A stretch of DNA of 64,000 nucleotides from Opitutaceae bacterium (GCA_028691845.1 JAQUYL010000003.1:62001-126000), one strand, 5' to 3'. Numbered from the stretch's first letter, positions 28,964 to 39,569 are shown. Made by a program: numbers and translations. The notes: a model not told the origin generated them from the letters alone.

Positions 28964-30064
28964 ATGTACGCCGTGTTTGCCGCGGTTCTCGCCTCCGTCG
29001 TGGCTCTGCTCCAAATTTATGTATTTTGGCGCGCCGCCTCCGTGCCGGCGATCAGCCGCCGCTTGCCGTCGGCTTGGCTTTGGCTGATCGGCGCCGCGTT
29101 GTGGGGCCTCTTTCTGGTCGGCCGCCTTTACGGCCACGGCCGGCAGGGAGCGCTGGCCGCGGCGCTCGAGTCCGCCGGCATGTGGTGGCTGGTTGTGTTG
29201 TTCCTGGCCGCAGTCTGCCTGTTGCTCGTCGAAACGCTGACCGGATTCGGCTGGTTGTTCCCGCGCGCGACCCCGCGACTACGAGGAGCGGCACTGGCGG
29301 CCGGCCTCGGACTTTCCGCGGTGGCCTTCGTGCAAGGCCACCGCCCCCCCGTGGTCGAGGAATACAGCGTGCCGATCGCCGGTCTGTCGCGGGAATACGA
29401 CGGCATGGTCGTCGTGGCGCTCTCCGATCTCCACCTTACCTCCGCCGCCGATGCCGCCTGGCTGGCCGATCGCGTCCGCCAGGCAATGGCGGAGCGGCCG
29501 GATTTGATCGTACTGCTGGGCGACATCGTCGAGGGCCACGGCGAGGTGGATGGCGAGCTGGCGTCCATCCTGCGCGGCCTGTCGGCGCCGTTCGGTGTCT
29601 GGGGCGTGCTCGGCAACCACGAATCCTACGGCCCGGGCGACGGCAACATCGCCTTTTTGCACGAGGCCGGCATCCGCGTGCTCCTCAACTCCTGGGAGGA
29701 AGTCCGGCCGGGCCTGATACTGGCCGGCGTGAACGACCTTTCGCGCGACCAGCACACCATCGCGGACCTGACGGCCACGCTGCACGGCCGCCCGCCCGGG
29801 GTGACCGTGCTGCTCTCGCACGCCCCCGTGGGCGCTGATTTTGCCGCAACCCAAGGGGTGTCCCTGATGCTCTGCGGGCACACGCATGGCGGCCAGATCT
29901 GGCCCTTCTCGCACCTTGTGCGACTGTACTACCCGCTGCTCAAGGGCCGCTTCACCATCGGCGACACCACCGTACTCGTGGGGCGCGGCACCGGCACGTG
30001 GGGCCCGCGCATGCGTCTCTGGGAGCGGGGAGCCATCCTGCGCGTCATCCTGCGCCAGGCCTGA
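28964..30064 (+). CDS. YkuE-like membrane metallophosphoesterase
   Basis: This 366-residue protein has four N-terminal membrane helices (about 1-130) and then a calcineurin-like phosphoesterase domain. Its dimetal motifs are in order: LSDLHL, LLGDIVEG, LGNHESYG, LLSHAPVG and CGHTHGGQIWPF. The type acts on the outer side of the membrane, and lipid substrates have been proposed for relatives. The ATG at 28964 begins the first helix; an in-frame extension to 28862 is not hydrophobic. Confidence 0.85.
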   Translation: MYAVFAAVLASVVALLQIYVFWRAASVPAISRRLPSAWLWLIGAALWGLFLVGRLYGHGRQGALAAALESAGMWWLVVLFLAAVCLLLVETLTGFGWLFPRATPRLRGAALAAGLGLSAVAFVQGHRPPVVEEYSVPIAGLSREYDGMVVVALSDLHLTSAADAAWLADRVRQAMAERPDLIVLLGDIVEGHGEVDGELASILRGLSAPFGVWGVLGNHESYGPGDGNIAFLHEAGIRVLLNSWEEVRPGLILAGVNDLSRDQHTIADLTATLHGRPPGVTVLLSHAPVGADFAATQGVSLMLCGHTHGGQIWPFSHLVRLYYPLLKGRFTIGDTTVLVGRGTGTWGPRMRLWERGAILRVILRQA

Positions 30065-30210
30065 TTGCGCCCCAGGTGAAGGCTGTGGCCAAAGTTACCG
30101 CAGGAAGTTCGCCGTGCAGCCTTAGCCCTCCTGCATGCGGCGAAATGAAATCGTCGATTGCCGCATCTTGGTCTCTGTCTGCACCTGAATCTCTATTCGC
30201 GAGACAGGAC

Positions 30211-31674
30211 TCACTCCTTCAGCTCTGATTCGATTTCGCGGAACTGCTCCAACGCGGATTCGAGGTCTTGGACGATTTCTTCGGCGATGACATCCGGCGG
30301 CGGCAGGTTGGCGCTTTCTTCGAGGCTCTCGTCCTTGAGCCAAAAGATGTCCAGGTTGGTTTTGTCGCGCTTGCTCAGCTCGTCGTAGCTAAAGCACTTG
30401 AAGCGCTCGGTCTCTTTCCGGTTGAGGCGATTCCTCGGGTTGTAGCACTTCACGAAATCGTCGAGGTCGTCACGCTTCAGCGGATTCTCCTTCAGCGTGA
30501 AATGCTGGTTGGTGCGGAGGTCGTAAATCCAGAGTTGCTGCGTCCAGGGCTTTTCCTGTGCCGGCTTGCGGTCGAAGAAGAGCACGTTGGCCTTCACGCC
30601 CTGCGCGTAGAAGAGGCCGGTGGGCAGGCGGAGGAGCGTGTGAACGTCGGCCTGCTTGAGGATCTCGCGGCGGATGGTCTCGCCGGCGCCGCCCTCGAAG
30701 AGAACGTTGTCGGGCACGACGACGGCAGCGCGGCCATGCTGCTTAAGGATGGTGAAGATGTGCTGAAGGAAGTTGAGCTGCTTGTTGCTCGTGCTGGCCC
30801 AGAAGTCGTCGCGATTGATGACGAGCGACTCCTTCTCGGTCTCACCGGCGGAATTGACGATCGTGACGCTGCTCTTTTTGCCGAACGGCGGATTGGCGAG
30901 GACCATGTCGTATTCGCCGTGTTTGCCGGAGAGCGCGTCCTTGGTCGTCACGGGAAGATCGGTCGCGTTCGCGTCGCCGCCGATTCCGTGGAGAAGCATA
31001 TTCATCGCACAGAGCCGCGTGACGCTGTCGACCAGCTCAACGCCGAAGAGCGTGCCGTTGTGCAGCTTCTTTTTCTGCGCGCGGTCGAGATCCTTGCGGT
31101 TGGCAAGATGGGAGTAGGCCGCGAGGAGAAAGCCCCCCGTGCCGCAGGCAGGATCGCAGATGGTTTGGCCAGGTTGTGGGGCCATCGCTTCGACGATGGC
31201 GGCGATGAGCGGGCGCGGCGTGAAGTATTGGCCGGCGCCACCTTTCACGTCTTCGGCGTTCTTCTGAAGAAGGCCTTCGTAGGCGTCGCCCTTCACGTCG
31301 GCATCGAGCGAGGTCCACTGCTCCTTGTCGATCAAATCGACGATGAGGCGGCGGAGCTTGGCGGGGTCCTGAATCTTGTTCTGCGCCTTGCGGAAGATGA
31401 TACCAAGCATGCCCTTCTGTTTGCCGAGCGATTCGAGCACATGGCGGTACAACGTCTCTAGGTCGTCGCCATCGACCTTCAGCAGCGCCGGCCAATCGAA
31501 ACCCTTGGGAATCGGCGACGGCTTATTGTGCGGCGGCCGGCTCTGTTCGTCCGCCATCTTGAGGAACAGCAGAAACGTGAGCTGCTCGACGTAGTCGCCG
31601 TAGGAAAGGCCGTCATCCCGCAGGATGTTGCAGTAATTCCAAAGCCTTTGGACAAGGGCGGTGGGATTGCTCAT
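30211..31674 (-). CDS. hsdM: type I restriction-modification methyltransferase subunit
   Basis: This 487-residue N6-adenine methyltransferase has an N-terminal HsdM_N helical domain (LVQRLWNYCNILRDDGLSY). The catalytic domain has SAM-binding DPACGTGGFLLAAY and motif IV NPPF. The FTPRPLIAAIVEAM segment precedes motif I, as is usual. It modifies the target chosen by HsdS. The ATG at 31674 is seven bases after the preceding nuclease gene; an in-frame extension to 31779 overlaps that gene and is unlikely. It is the last gene of the operon, not next to hsdS as is usual. Confidence 0.95.
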   Translation of the reverse strand: MSNPTALVQRLWNYCNILRDDGLSYGDYVEQLTFLLFLKMADEQSRPPHNKPSPIPKGFDWPALLKVDGDDLETLYRHVLESLGKQKGMLGIIFRKAQNKIQDPAKLRRLIVDLIDKEQWTSLDADVKGDAYEGLLQKNAEDVKGGAGQYFTPRPLIAAIVEAMAPQPGQTICDPACGTGGFLLAAYSHLANRKDLDRAQKKKLHNGTLFGVELVDSVTRLCAMNMLLHGIGGDANATDLPVTTKDALSGKHGEYDMVLANPPFGKKSSVTIVNSAGETEKESLVINRDDFWASTSNKQLNFLQHIFTILKQHGRAAVVVPDNVLFEGGAGETIRREILKQADVHTLLRLPTGLFYAQGVKANVLFFDRKPAQEKPWTQQLWIYDLRTNQHFTLKENPLKRDDLDDFVKCYNPRNRLNRKETERFKCFSYDELSKRDKTNLDIFWLKDESLEESANLPPPDVIAEEIVQDLESALEQFREIESELKE

Positions 31675-31681
31675 GAAATAA

Positions 31682-32986
31682 TCAACGACGCTTCCGGTTG
31701 CCTTTGGATGAATTGCAGCCACGGCACATAAGCGCCGAGTTTTCGAGTTTGGAACGGCCACCTTTGCTGTGCGGGTCAACGTGGTCGATTGTGAAATCGT
31801 CCCAATTCAAGGTTTTGCCGCACTCCTGACATTTGCGTGAAGCGGTCGTATTCCAGAGAATACGACGCTGTTCAGCCGTAAAGCCGCGTTGTGAATCCTT
31901 CTTGGCAAACAAGCTTTCCAAAATCCCCCGCAAGATGGATTCGCGCCGACGCCGCTGGTTGACGTCATCGGTCGTCTGGGAAACCGTCAGCAAATAGTCG
32001 CGATAGATTTCCTGATCAGGTTTAACACCGATGGCTTTACGCTGCTTTTCTCGGACTTCGTCAACCTGTGTGGCAAAGGCCACCAGAAGATCCCAAGCTA
32101 GACGATTTCGTCGGCGATCGGTTAAAATCAACCCATCAGCCTCGAATTTGGCAATGAGAAGTGTGAGAGTGTAGAAATCCGTCAACTGGCAAAGCCTCGT
32201 TGTGTATAGTTTTGGAAACATCTTCCGGACGCGGTTCAAAGCGGTGACTGTCTTGCTGGAAGCTTTGGAAATGTCCCGCATGTTGAAGCTGTCCGTTTTC
32301 ATGATCCGATCCAACGCGGACTTCTTGTTGATGACATCCCCCTGATGGATCGAAACCATCAACTCGCACATCAACTCCACATGTTTCATGCGGGAAATCT
32401 GACCAGCACTCAGTATCCCCATGTCCGTGAAATACCACTCGTAACGCCGGGCCAGCCGGTCCGCCTCCTTCAGAAAATGGCTGTTGTAATATTTTGCGTG
32501 CCGTTTTTCCTGGGGCGTGAGTGCCTTGCCCGTCGAATTGATGCGAACGAAAACGTCAATGATGTCACTGATGTCGCCGTCAACTTCAATGGCAGGAATT
32601 CGATACCCGGTGATTAGATGTTGCAGGCGGCGCTTGCAAAGCCGCCTCCAGTCAATCCACTCAATCTCATCGTGACCGGGCAATTGAGTCTTGAGCCAAT
32701 ATCGGCCACGCATCAAGCCCATGAACATCAGAATGGATTCCAGCCGCTGTTTGCCATCAATTACATCGTAGATATACTGCCCGTCGTGCTCGCGACGGTA
32801 GAGGAAGATCGCTGGCAACGGATAGTTGCGCAGGATGCTGTCGATCAACTTGGCCCGGTCGCGTTCTGACCAGACTGATTGCCGCTGGAAGCCCGGTTCG
32901 AGATTAAGCAGGCTGTCTTCGTAAAGATTCTCAAGGTCCTTGATGGTCTTGTTTTCAGGCCGGTGAGTGATAGTTGGCTGGCTCAT
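31682..32986 (-). CDS. DUF262 + HNH endonuclease protein, GmrSD/ParB-like
   Basis: This is a 434-residue protein. The N-terminal DUF262 (GmrS-like, ParB/sulfiredoxin fold) domain has PGFQRQSVWS and the nucleotide motif DGKQRLESI (about 77-85). The C-terminal HNH nuclease has paired cysteines CQEC and CRGC around DFTIDHVDPHSKGG (about 386-425). Related proteins restrict modified or foreign DNA in an NTP-dependent way. The base composition is visibly more AT-rich than the flanks. It lies 15 bases after trlF and 7 before hsdM, so it is an integral operon member. Its function as an accessory nuclease is inference. Confidence 0.88.
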   Translation of the reverse strand: MSQPTITHRPENKTIKDLENLYEDSLLNLEPGFQRQSVWSERDRAKLIDSILRNYPLPAIFLYRREHDGQYIYDVIDGKQRLESILMFMGLMRGRYWLKTQLPGHDEIEWIDWRRLCKRRLQHLITGYRIPAIEVDGDISDIIDVFVRINSTGKALTPQEKRHAKYYNSHFLKEADRLARRYEWYFTDMGILSAGQISRMKHVELMCELMVSIHQGDVINKKSALDRIMKTDSFNMRDISKASSKTVTALNRVRKMFPKLYTTRLCQLTDFYTLTLLIAKFEADGLILTDRRRNRLAWDLLVAFATQVDEVREKQRKAIGVKPDQEIYRDYLLTVSQTTDDVNQRRRRESILRGILESLFAKKDSQRGFTAEQRRILWNTTASRKCQECGKTLNWDDFTIDHVDPHSKGGRSKLENSALMCRGCNSSKGNRKRR

Positions 32987-33001
32987 AAAGTTAACAAAGG
33001 G

Positions 33002-35638
33002 TCAATGCTTCCAATGTTCGTAAATTCCCTTCCGGCGTGTAAAGGCGTCCCGTCCACCTTCCATTATGTTGATGATTTTTGCCTGCGTGTCATGTCCATC
33101 AATGCTGCCGGCGTGGGTCGAAATTGTATTTGTTGAAGCATTAAAGGCGCATGCTTGAACCTGCTCAGCCTCGCCCAACACAGGTATGTTCGGATTGTGA
33201 GTCGCGAATAGGAATTGTGTGGCTTCTTTAGCTTGCCAAAGACGTTTGATCACATCCTCGAACAGCGAGCGGTTGTCCAAGTCGTCCTCCGGCTGGTCAA
33301 TTATCAGGAGATGTTGGTCAGAGCGACCAAGAAGAAAAAGAATGAGCGCTGTGGCGCGTTGGCCCAGGCTGTGCCGTTCAAGCGGAATGTTGTTGTAGAG
33401 CAAAGACAGCACGTCGGGCACACGATAATTTAGAAACGCCGAAAGGTTCTGCGTAACGCGTTGGTAAAAATTCCCCCAACTCTGAGGCGAGCCAAATATC
33501 TTTTCCGCCTCTGGCGTGCTGCTGGCAAGGTCGCGGTAGAGCTCGACCGGGTCGGCGAACTTTTCAGCCAAGCCTTCAAGCGTGCGGCGTTGAATTCCTG
33601 TTCCTTCAACAAGTTTTCTAAGAAAATCTATGAATGCGCCGCGATCGCCGCGGTATTCCAGTTTTAAGGTGATTGACAGGTTCTTTTGATTCACCTCCGA
33701 AATGCTGGCGTTGAGCGCCTTGAATTGTTCAAGCCAAGCAGTTTGGAGCTCATCCAAACTCTTTAGGAGTTCTGTTCGCTTCGTGTTGAGCGCTTCCTGC
33801 TTCCGATCAAGTTCCGTTAGTGCTTTGTTTAGCTGGTCGAGCCTTTGCTGCTCCTTTAGTACGGAGTCGGCGTTTACCAACGGGACAGCAATGGCGCGAC
33901 GGATCGAAGCAAATTCGTCCTCAAGTGCACCGCGTCGCTCTGCCAGGCGCGATTGCATTGCCTGGAATTCTGCCATTAACTTCGAGATGGCGCTGAGTTC
34001 CGTTTCGAGTCCCTGAATAAACTTCGCTCTAGCTTCGAGGTTTGGACGGATTGTGCTGAGGATGTCAGCGTTTTCTTTGCTTTGATAAGCCAGCAGTTCG
34101 TTGAGCGCGTCGCCGTCTGCCTTCAAGATTGCGTCCAGGTTGCCTCGATATGCTTCTAGCCATTGGGCGACAGCTTTGGCGTGCTCGTCGTCACGGCTGA
34201 ACTCCAGTTGCCGCTGAAGTTTTTGCGTTACGTTGTTTTGCTGATAACCCCGCGCGTTATTGTCTAAGCGAGCCTTTTCCTCCTCGACTTCCTTTTTGTT
34301 CTGGAGCGCCTTTTCAAGCAGTTGTTGTTCTCGGACTTTTTCTGATACCTGCTCAGCCAAATCCTTCACAACTAAATCCGCGTCCTTTGTGGCGTGCGGA
34401 AAGAAGCGCTCCAAAATCGTCCGGCTTGTTTGCACTTGCCCGATCTGCGCCAAATCCTTTTGCCCGAAGTAGGCGACTTTGATGATTGCAGAAGGTAGCA
34501 AGTTGGGAACGAGTTGACCGTCGCGTCTGACCTTCGGCTTCGCGTCATTTAGGACTCGCTCCACTTGGTAGACAATCCCGTTTGCGACGATGTCGATGGA
34601 CACCTTACCACCACTGCCCAAGTGAGCCTGCAAAAGCTGAGCTTTGTATTCGGCGTCTTGAGCCTCTTTTTCTGCCATGACGTCCAAGGCGTATCTCAAG
34701 ATTTCGATCAATGTTGACTTGCCGCTTCCTCGTATGCCGATGAGCGTGTTCAATCCCTCGTTAAACCTGACTGTGAGTGGCTGCTTTGTGCCGCTGGTAA
34801 TCGTCATTGACCGAACAAAAGGAGTCGTTCTCGCTGGCTTGGCACTTCTGACACGCAGCCCGTATGCTTTCATGGCGTATTGCACCGCCTGAAAGTTGTG
34901 ATCTCCAATCTTGATATATGTTTTCTGCGGATTTCCACCAACTTGATGTGCCCTGCCAACTTCCTCCATCGCTTTGGGGTCTGAGCCTTCGACCAATGCT
35001 GGCAACGTCCCCAACCAATCTTTGCAGTTCTTTAGGTCATTCCGAGTTCTCGCCTTCTGAAGCCCAAGCACAAATTCCTTGAACTGCGGGTCTTGGCCGA
35101 TTTCTGTGATCCGCCCGCCTTCGAGTTCCTCGCAAAATCCTGAACGGTCCTCGATGTGGGCCATGATTACGAAAGACTCTCGCCCGTAGCTCTTCTGTTC
35201 GCTGAGCTTTTTGAAAAGGGTCGCCAAATTGTAATCGCAACGGGCGTTTTCGTTTTCACGGTCACGCACATGCAGTCCAAAAGCTTGGTCCAGAAACCGG
35301 TTGATGTAATCGCTACCGTCCAACCAAGTGGCGGGATCAAAAACCAGCAAGCAGTGAATACCATTTGCCCCTTCGGCTACGGAAAGCTCCACCCCCGGCA
35401 AAACGAATATACTTTCTCGCCCTGCCATGCGTCGGATTTCACGGTATTCGTCGGCATCAAACTTGTTGTGGTTCGTAATTGCGGCGACTCCGATTTCTTC
35501 CGTCTTCAGACGCGCGACGTAATCGCTGACAAAGAAGTTTGCATCGCCAGCAAAGGTGAACTCCTTGTCCGCTTTCGTGTGCAGGTGAAAATCAGCCCGT
35601 AACCATTGGCTGCCGTATTCAAAAGGTGCTGCGCTCAT
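33002..35638 (-). CDS. trlF: TrlF-type protein: PHP domain + SMC-like ABC ATPase
   Basis: This is an 878-residue protein. The N-terminal PHP phosphoesterase domain has metal ligands DFHLH (His18, His20), TNHNKF (His57), GVELS (Glu84) and MAHIED (His161). An ABC/SMC-like ATPase follows, with Walker A GIRGSGKS (301-309), a long central coiled coil (about 420-680) and Walker B LLIIDQPEDDLD. ATHNP follows the Walker B as the H-loop. Databases call such type I-linked proteins TrlF; a nucleic-acid-cutting defence role is likely but unproven. It overlaps hsdS by four bases (ATGA) and is AT-rich compared with neighbours. Confidence 0.87.
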   Translation of the reverse strand: MSAAPFEYGSQWLRADFHLHTKADKEFTFAGDANFFVSDYVARLKTEEIGVAAITNHNKFDADEYREIRRMAGRESIFVLPGVELSVAEGANGIHCLLVFDPATWLDGSDYINRFLDQAFGLHVRDRENENARCDYNLATLFKKLSEQKSYGRESFVIMAHIEDRSGFCEELEGGRITEIGQDPQFKEFVLGLQKARTRNDLKNCKDWLGTLPALVEGSDPKAMEEVGRAHQVGGNPQKTYIKIGDHNFQAVQYAMKAYGLRVRSAKPARTTPFVRSMTITSGTKQPLTVRFNEGLNTLIGIRGSGKSTLIEILRYALDVMAEKEAQDAEYKAQLLQAHLGSGGKVSIDIVANGIVYQVERVLNDAKPKVRRDGQLVPNLLPSAIIKVAYFGQKDLAQIGQVQTSRTILERFFPHATKDADLVVKDLAEQVSEKVREQQLLEKALQNKKEVEEEKARLDNNARGYQQNNVTQKLQRQLEFSRDDEHAKAVAQWLEAYRGNLDAILKADGDALNELLAYQSKENADILSTIRPNLEARAKFIQGLETELSAISKLMAEFQAMQSRLAERRGALEDEFASIRRAIAVPLVNADSVLKEQQRLDQLNKALTELDRKQEALNTKRTELLKSLDELQTAWLEQFKALNASISEVNQKNLSITLKLEYRGDRGAFIDFLRKLVEGTGIQRRTLEGLAEKFADPVELYRDLASSTPEAEKIFGSPQSWGNFYQRVTQNLSAFLNYRVPDVLSLLYNNIPLERHSLGQRATALILFLLGRSDQHLLIIDQPEDDLDNRSLFEDVIKRLWQAKEATQFLFATHNPNIPVLGEAEQVQACAFNASTNTISTHAGSIDGHDTQAKIINIMEGGRDAFTRRKGIYEHWKH

Positions 35639-37128
35639 AAAAGTTCTCCGGTGAAGGCTTTTTGGAGGGTGGACTGTCGGAGGCGGGCGGAGCGCTGGAG
35701 GTTAGCGTGCACGAGTGTTTCCAGTTCCTCCACCACGCTCAATCGCCGATCCACTTCGGCCACGATACGCGTTTGCTCGGTGTGAGGGGGCAGTGCGATC
35801 GCGAGCGGCAACAAATCTTTCGCGTAAACCGCAGCGACGTTTGTTGTAGCTTTCTTCACTAACTCCATCCGGCGCCGGAATTCATGCGAACACATTTGCA
35901 GGCACAGAAAGGCAGGCGTGACACCGCGAGGAACGCGAATCCGCATCAAGTTGTTGTTGTAGATTGCCCCGCGTGGTGGATTGCGGGCGATGCCGATCTT
36001 GCCAACAAGTTCTTTGCTGTTGCGTGTGTTGAAAAGAATGTCGCCGTCTTGAACTGCGAACCGCTCTGACTCTTCCATGTCCGCTGGCACGTAAGCCATG
36101 TCCTCGTAAAGGACGCGGCCTTCCATCGTGACGTTGTTCATCTTGATGTATGGCACGCCGAAAGATGGATCATCGCGCTGCTGGGCGCGGCCACGGTCGA
36201 GGCCGATCATTGTCTCCGCTGCAAGTTGGTTAATACTGGCCCACGTCCAGCCATCAGGGAGAGATGGCAATTCTTTGGTAGATGGGGGAATAGGCTCTTC
36301 GTACTTGCCGCGACCGGCCCAGTTCTTGCGGCGCTCGGCGAGGATGCGCTGGAGGAGTTGCTCGCCGGTTTCGTAGCCCAGATTTTGCACCGCAGAGAAC
36401 GCAGAGACCGAACCGGAGTTTTTCTTTGGGCTCTTTGCGTTCTTTGCGGCTAACTCGGCTTCGGTTGGCACGAGCTTGCCCTCGCAGGCGGCTTTGAGAA
36501 CTGCGGCGCGGTAGCGTTTGAGGTTGGCTTGCACGCGGCGCAATGCGGCGACTCCGGCGTCCAGGCGCGTGAATTGCTTTTCGATCTCCGCCACGATCCG
36601 GCGCTGTTCGCTTACCGGCGGGACAGGAACTTGTAATTTCAAGAATCGCCCATGAGTAAGATTGAGACCGCTATCGCTTATGCCGGTCTTCATCCGATCT
36701 ATCGCGAGGCGCGCATCCTCACTCTGAAGGAAAGCCTCCAAAAACTGTGGTGTGATCTTATCCTCCCGCGCTCGGAAACGATACATCTTCCCCGAGATCA
36801 AAAGTCGCGGTCGAGCTGTGCGGACTAGACACGCTACGCCACATCGTGCGCGTGGACCAGCACACGTGAGGAGCAGATCGCCCGATTGAACTTCTAACAA
36901 AGTTCGAGGCTTGAGCGCGTCTGGTAGGCGCTTGTTATGTTCAGGCTGAAAGTCTCCGGCTTGAATCGCCGTGGTCTTCAGAACTCCCCACTCAGCATCG
37001 CCGGGCGATGGCTCCACCTCGCATTGTGGGCTCCACCCATGGTGCAGGAGCCGGCCGTCTGGCAGCGGCGCCAGCAACTTTTCGATGGGTTCGCGATCCC
37101 ATGCGGTTTTATTGGGTTTCGCTCTCAT
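35635..37128 (-). CDS. hsdS: type I restriction-modification specificity subunit
   Basis: This 497-residue protein has two target-recognition domains, each followed by a long conserved helix: PVPPVSEQRRIVAEIEKQF (about 178-230) and LPPHTEQTRIVAEVDRRLS near the C-terminus. HsdS thus reads a bipartite target. The linker before TRD2 contains residues AKNAKSPKKNSGSVSAFSA encoded by an inverted repeat (36390-36449). It overlaps hsdR (4 bases) and trlF (4 bases), so the genes are translationally coupled. Confidence 0.95.
   Translation of the reverse strand: MRAKPNKTAWDREPIEKLLAPLPDGRLLHHGWSPQCEVEPSPGDAEWGVLKTTAIQAGDFQPEHNKRLPDALKPRTLLEVQSGDLLLTCAGPRARCGVACLVRTARPRLLISGKMYRFRAREDKITPQFLEAFLQSEDARLAIDRMKTGISDSGLNLTHGRFLKLQVPVPPVSEQRRIVAEIEKQFTRLDAGVAALRRVQANLKRYRAAVLKAACEGKLVPTEAELAAKNAKSPKKNSGSVSAFSAVQNLGYETGEQLLQRILAERRKNWAGRGKYEEPIPPSTKELPSLPDGWTWASINQLAAETMIGLDRGRAQQRDDPSFGVPYIKMNNVTMEGRVLYEDMAYVPADMEESERFAVQDGDILFNTRNSKELVGKIGIARNPPRGAIYNNNLMRIRVPRGVTPAFLCLQMCSHEFRRRMELVKKATTNVAAVYAKDLLPLAIALPPHTEQTRIVAEVDRRLSVVEELETLVHANLQRSARLRQSTLQKAFTGELL
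36390..36449. repeat. inverted repeat inserted in the hsdS linker
   Basis: The left arm 36390-36407 (CCGCAGAGAACGCAGAGA) and right arm 36432-36449 (TCTTTGCGTTCTTTGCGG) are complementary at 16 of 18 positions, with a 24-base spacer. Each arm itself repeats a GCAAAGA-type unit. The element keeps the hsdS frame open. It resembles a family of CGCAAAGAACG-type dyad repeats that I recall from several bacterial phyla; membership is inference. Confidence 0.8.
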
Positions 37129-39455
37129 GCGGCCAACGCCATGTTCAGTTCATCGAGCAATTTCGCGAGTTGCTCTCCGAATAGCTGATGTGCCTTGCCG
37201 AGACCGCCGCGCTGGGAGAATGGAGCGAATTCGAAATCGTCCGACTCGATGCTGCAGGTGGTGGCGATTTGATCGCGGATAAGATTGAGCCACGCCAATT
37301 GCTCCGAAGTGAACACGGTGCCGCCCTTGGCCTTATCCATCAGCCATTCGTTGAATCGTTCATGGACGGACTCGGCGAAAGGTTTCAGGACGGGCTGCTG
37401 TTCGAGCGAGAAACGCACGAGCGCGACCAGATCGGCGAAGCGGCCGGGTTGCGAGCGGCCTTTCACGCGGTCGGGATGCGCGGCGGCGAAAGCTTCCCAG
37501 AGGCGATCCTCGGTCCACGCGGCGTGATTTTCACGGAGCTTCTTCTCCAGCTCCTTGAGCATGGACTCGGTGAGACGCTGCGCATAGGGACGCGAGTAGA
37601 GAATCTGGAGCGCGGTAATCTCGGCTTGGTGCTTCTCGATGTAATCGCGAAACGATTGGACGAGGCTGGCGGCGGCTTGTTTGGCCGCGGCGTCGAAACC
37701 GCGAGTGGTGACTTGGTCGATGGTGACGGTGTCGATGGTTTGCTCGGCGTCCTGCTTGGCCTTGGCGAGAGCGTCGCGGAAGGCGGGGTTGTCGAATGGC
37801 GCGCAGGCGGAGGTGATGAGTTGTTTGCGCGCGGAGTCGATTTGGGCGGAGGTGGGTTCGGGGAGAATGAGTTTTTCGAAAGCAAGCGTGCCCGGAGAGC
37901 CCGCTCCACCTGCCAAAGCATTGATTTTGTCGGGATCGACAGCGTCGAGAAGGGAGCCGGCGATGTCGGCGAGAGATTTGCCGCCGGCGAGTTGTTTCAG
38001 TTCGGCCGCGGTGTCGCGGGAGATGGCGCGGTCGAGCCGGGCGATGCGGGCGGCGAGCGTCGTAAGCGTGTCTTCGTCGCGTTTGCCGAGGGCGACGCCG
38101 AGGAGGAGCGCCGGGAGCGGCATGCTGGGCTCGCGGTCCAGCGGGCGGGAGTCGGTCTTGTCGCTCTCGCAGACGCCGACGGCATCGACGATGACGAAGT
38201 GGGTTTTCGCAAGGGCGTCGGCGCCGCTGACGGACTGCAAATCGGTCGGAGTGAGGACGCGCGTGCCGCGGCCTTTCATTTGCTCGAAATACGTGCGGCT
38301 GCGGACATCGCGGAGGAAGAAGAGACATTCGAGCGGCTTGATGTCCGTGCCGGTGGCAATCATGTCCACCGTCACCGCAATGCGAAGCTGCGGCGAGGTG
38401 CGGAACTCCTGGATGAGTGTCTCGCTCTTCTCGTAGCGCTTGGTCTCGGGGTTGTAGGTCTTGTAGGTGATCTTCTTGGCGAAGTCGTTGCCCTTGCCGA
38501 AAACCTCGCGAACGAGATGGACGATGTCCTCGGCATGGGAGTCGTCCTTGGCGAAGATGAGCGTCTTGGGCACGAGGGTGCGGCCGGGAAAGAGCTCGGG
38601 CAGGCTGTCCTTGAAGGCGGTGAGAACGGTGCGGATCTGGGATTTGACGACGACGGAGCGGTCGAGGTCGTTGGCGCCGTAAACAAGATCTTCGTCGAGG
38701 CGCTGCCAGCGGATGGCGCGCGTCTCGCGGTGGCGTTTGTCCACGTAGAAGCCCTTTTCGACCCGGCCGCCGCGCTCGGTGACCTCCGTGCGGATGCGAT
38801 AGACGAGGTAGCCGACGTTGACGCCGTCGGCGACGGCGCGCTCGTGGTTATACTCCATCACGAGATTCTGGCCGAAGAAGCCGATCGTCTGCTTGGACGG
38901 TGTGGCGGTGAGGCCGATTTGGAAGGCGTCGAAGTATTCGAGGACCTGGCGCCAGAGGTTGTAGATGGAGCGGTGGCACTCGTCGGTGACGATGAAGTCG
39001 AAGGCCTCGATGGGGACGGCGGGATTGTAGACGACTTCGCGGGGGCGGTCGTCGGCCGCGGCGAGTTCGAAGCCGGATTTTTCGTCGAGGTCCTCGTCGA
39101 GCTCCTCGCCGCGCAGGATGGAGTAGAGCCGCTGGATGGTGCAGATGGTGACGCGGGAAACGTCGTCGAGCTGGTTGGAGGTGAGGTGCTGGACGTTGTA
39201 GAGCTCGGTGAACTTGCGGCCAGTGTCGGGCGTGACGAACTGGTCGAACTCGGTCTTGGCCTGGCGGCCGAGATTGGCGCGGTCGACGAGGAAGAGCACG
39301 CGCCTGGCGCCGGCGTATTTGATGAGCCGGTAAACGAAGGCGCAGGAGGTGTAGGTCTTGCCGGCGCCGGTGGCCATCTGGATGAGGGCGCGCGGATCGG
39401 CGCGACCGAAGGATTTCTCAAGGTTGGCGATGGCTTCGACCTGACATTGCCGCAT
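37125..39455 (-). pseudogene. hsdR: type I restriction subunit HsdR, helicase part (gene split by a stop)
   Basis: This 776-residue reading frame starts inside the usual HsdR, just before the DEAD-type helicase: MATGAGKTYTSCAFVY (Walker A), TDECHRSIYNLWRQ (motif II) and AVTVDMIATGTDIKP (motif V/VI region). A C-terminal HsdM-contact domain follows. HsdR translocates DNA and cuts it. The nuclease domain lies in the same frame upstream (39570-39929), parted by one TGA and 38 further codons that still encode family-like sequence (RSRRVFSFHHP). It is either a nonsense-inactivated gene, a split two-part subunit, or a sequence error. Confidence 0.85.
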
Positions 39456-39569
39456 GCCGTTGGTGGCGAGCGGCGGGAAGACTTTCAGACGGGCGCGGAG
39501 TGGCGGCGGGTTGGCGAGCCAATGCGCGAGCGTGGCGGGGTGGTGGAAACTGAAGACGCGGCGGGAGCG

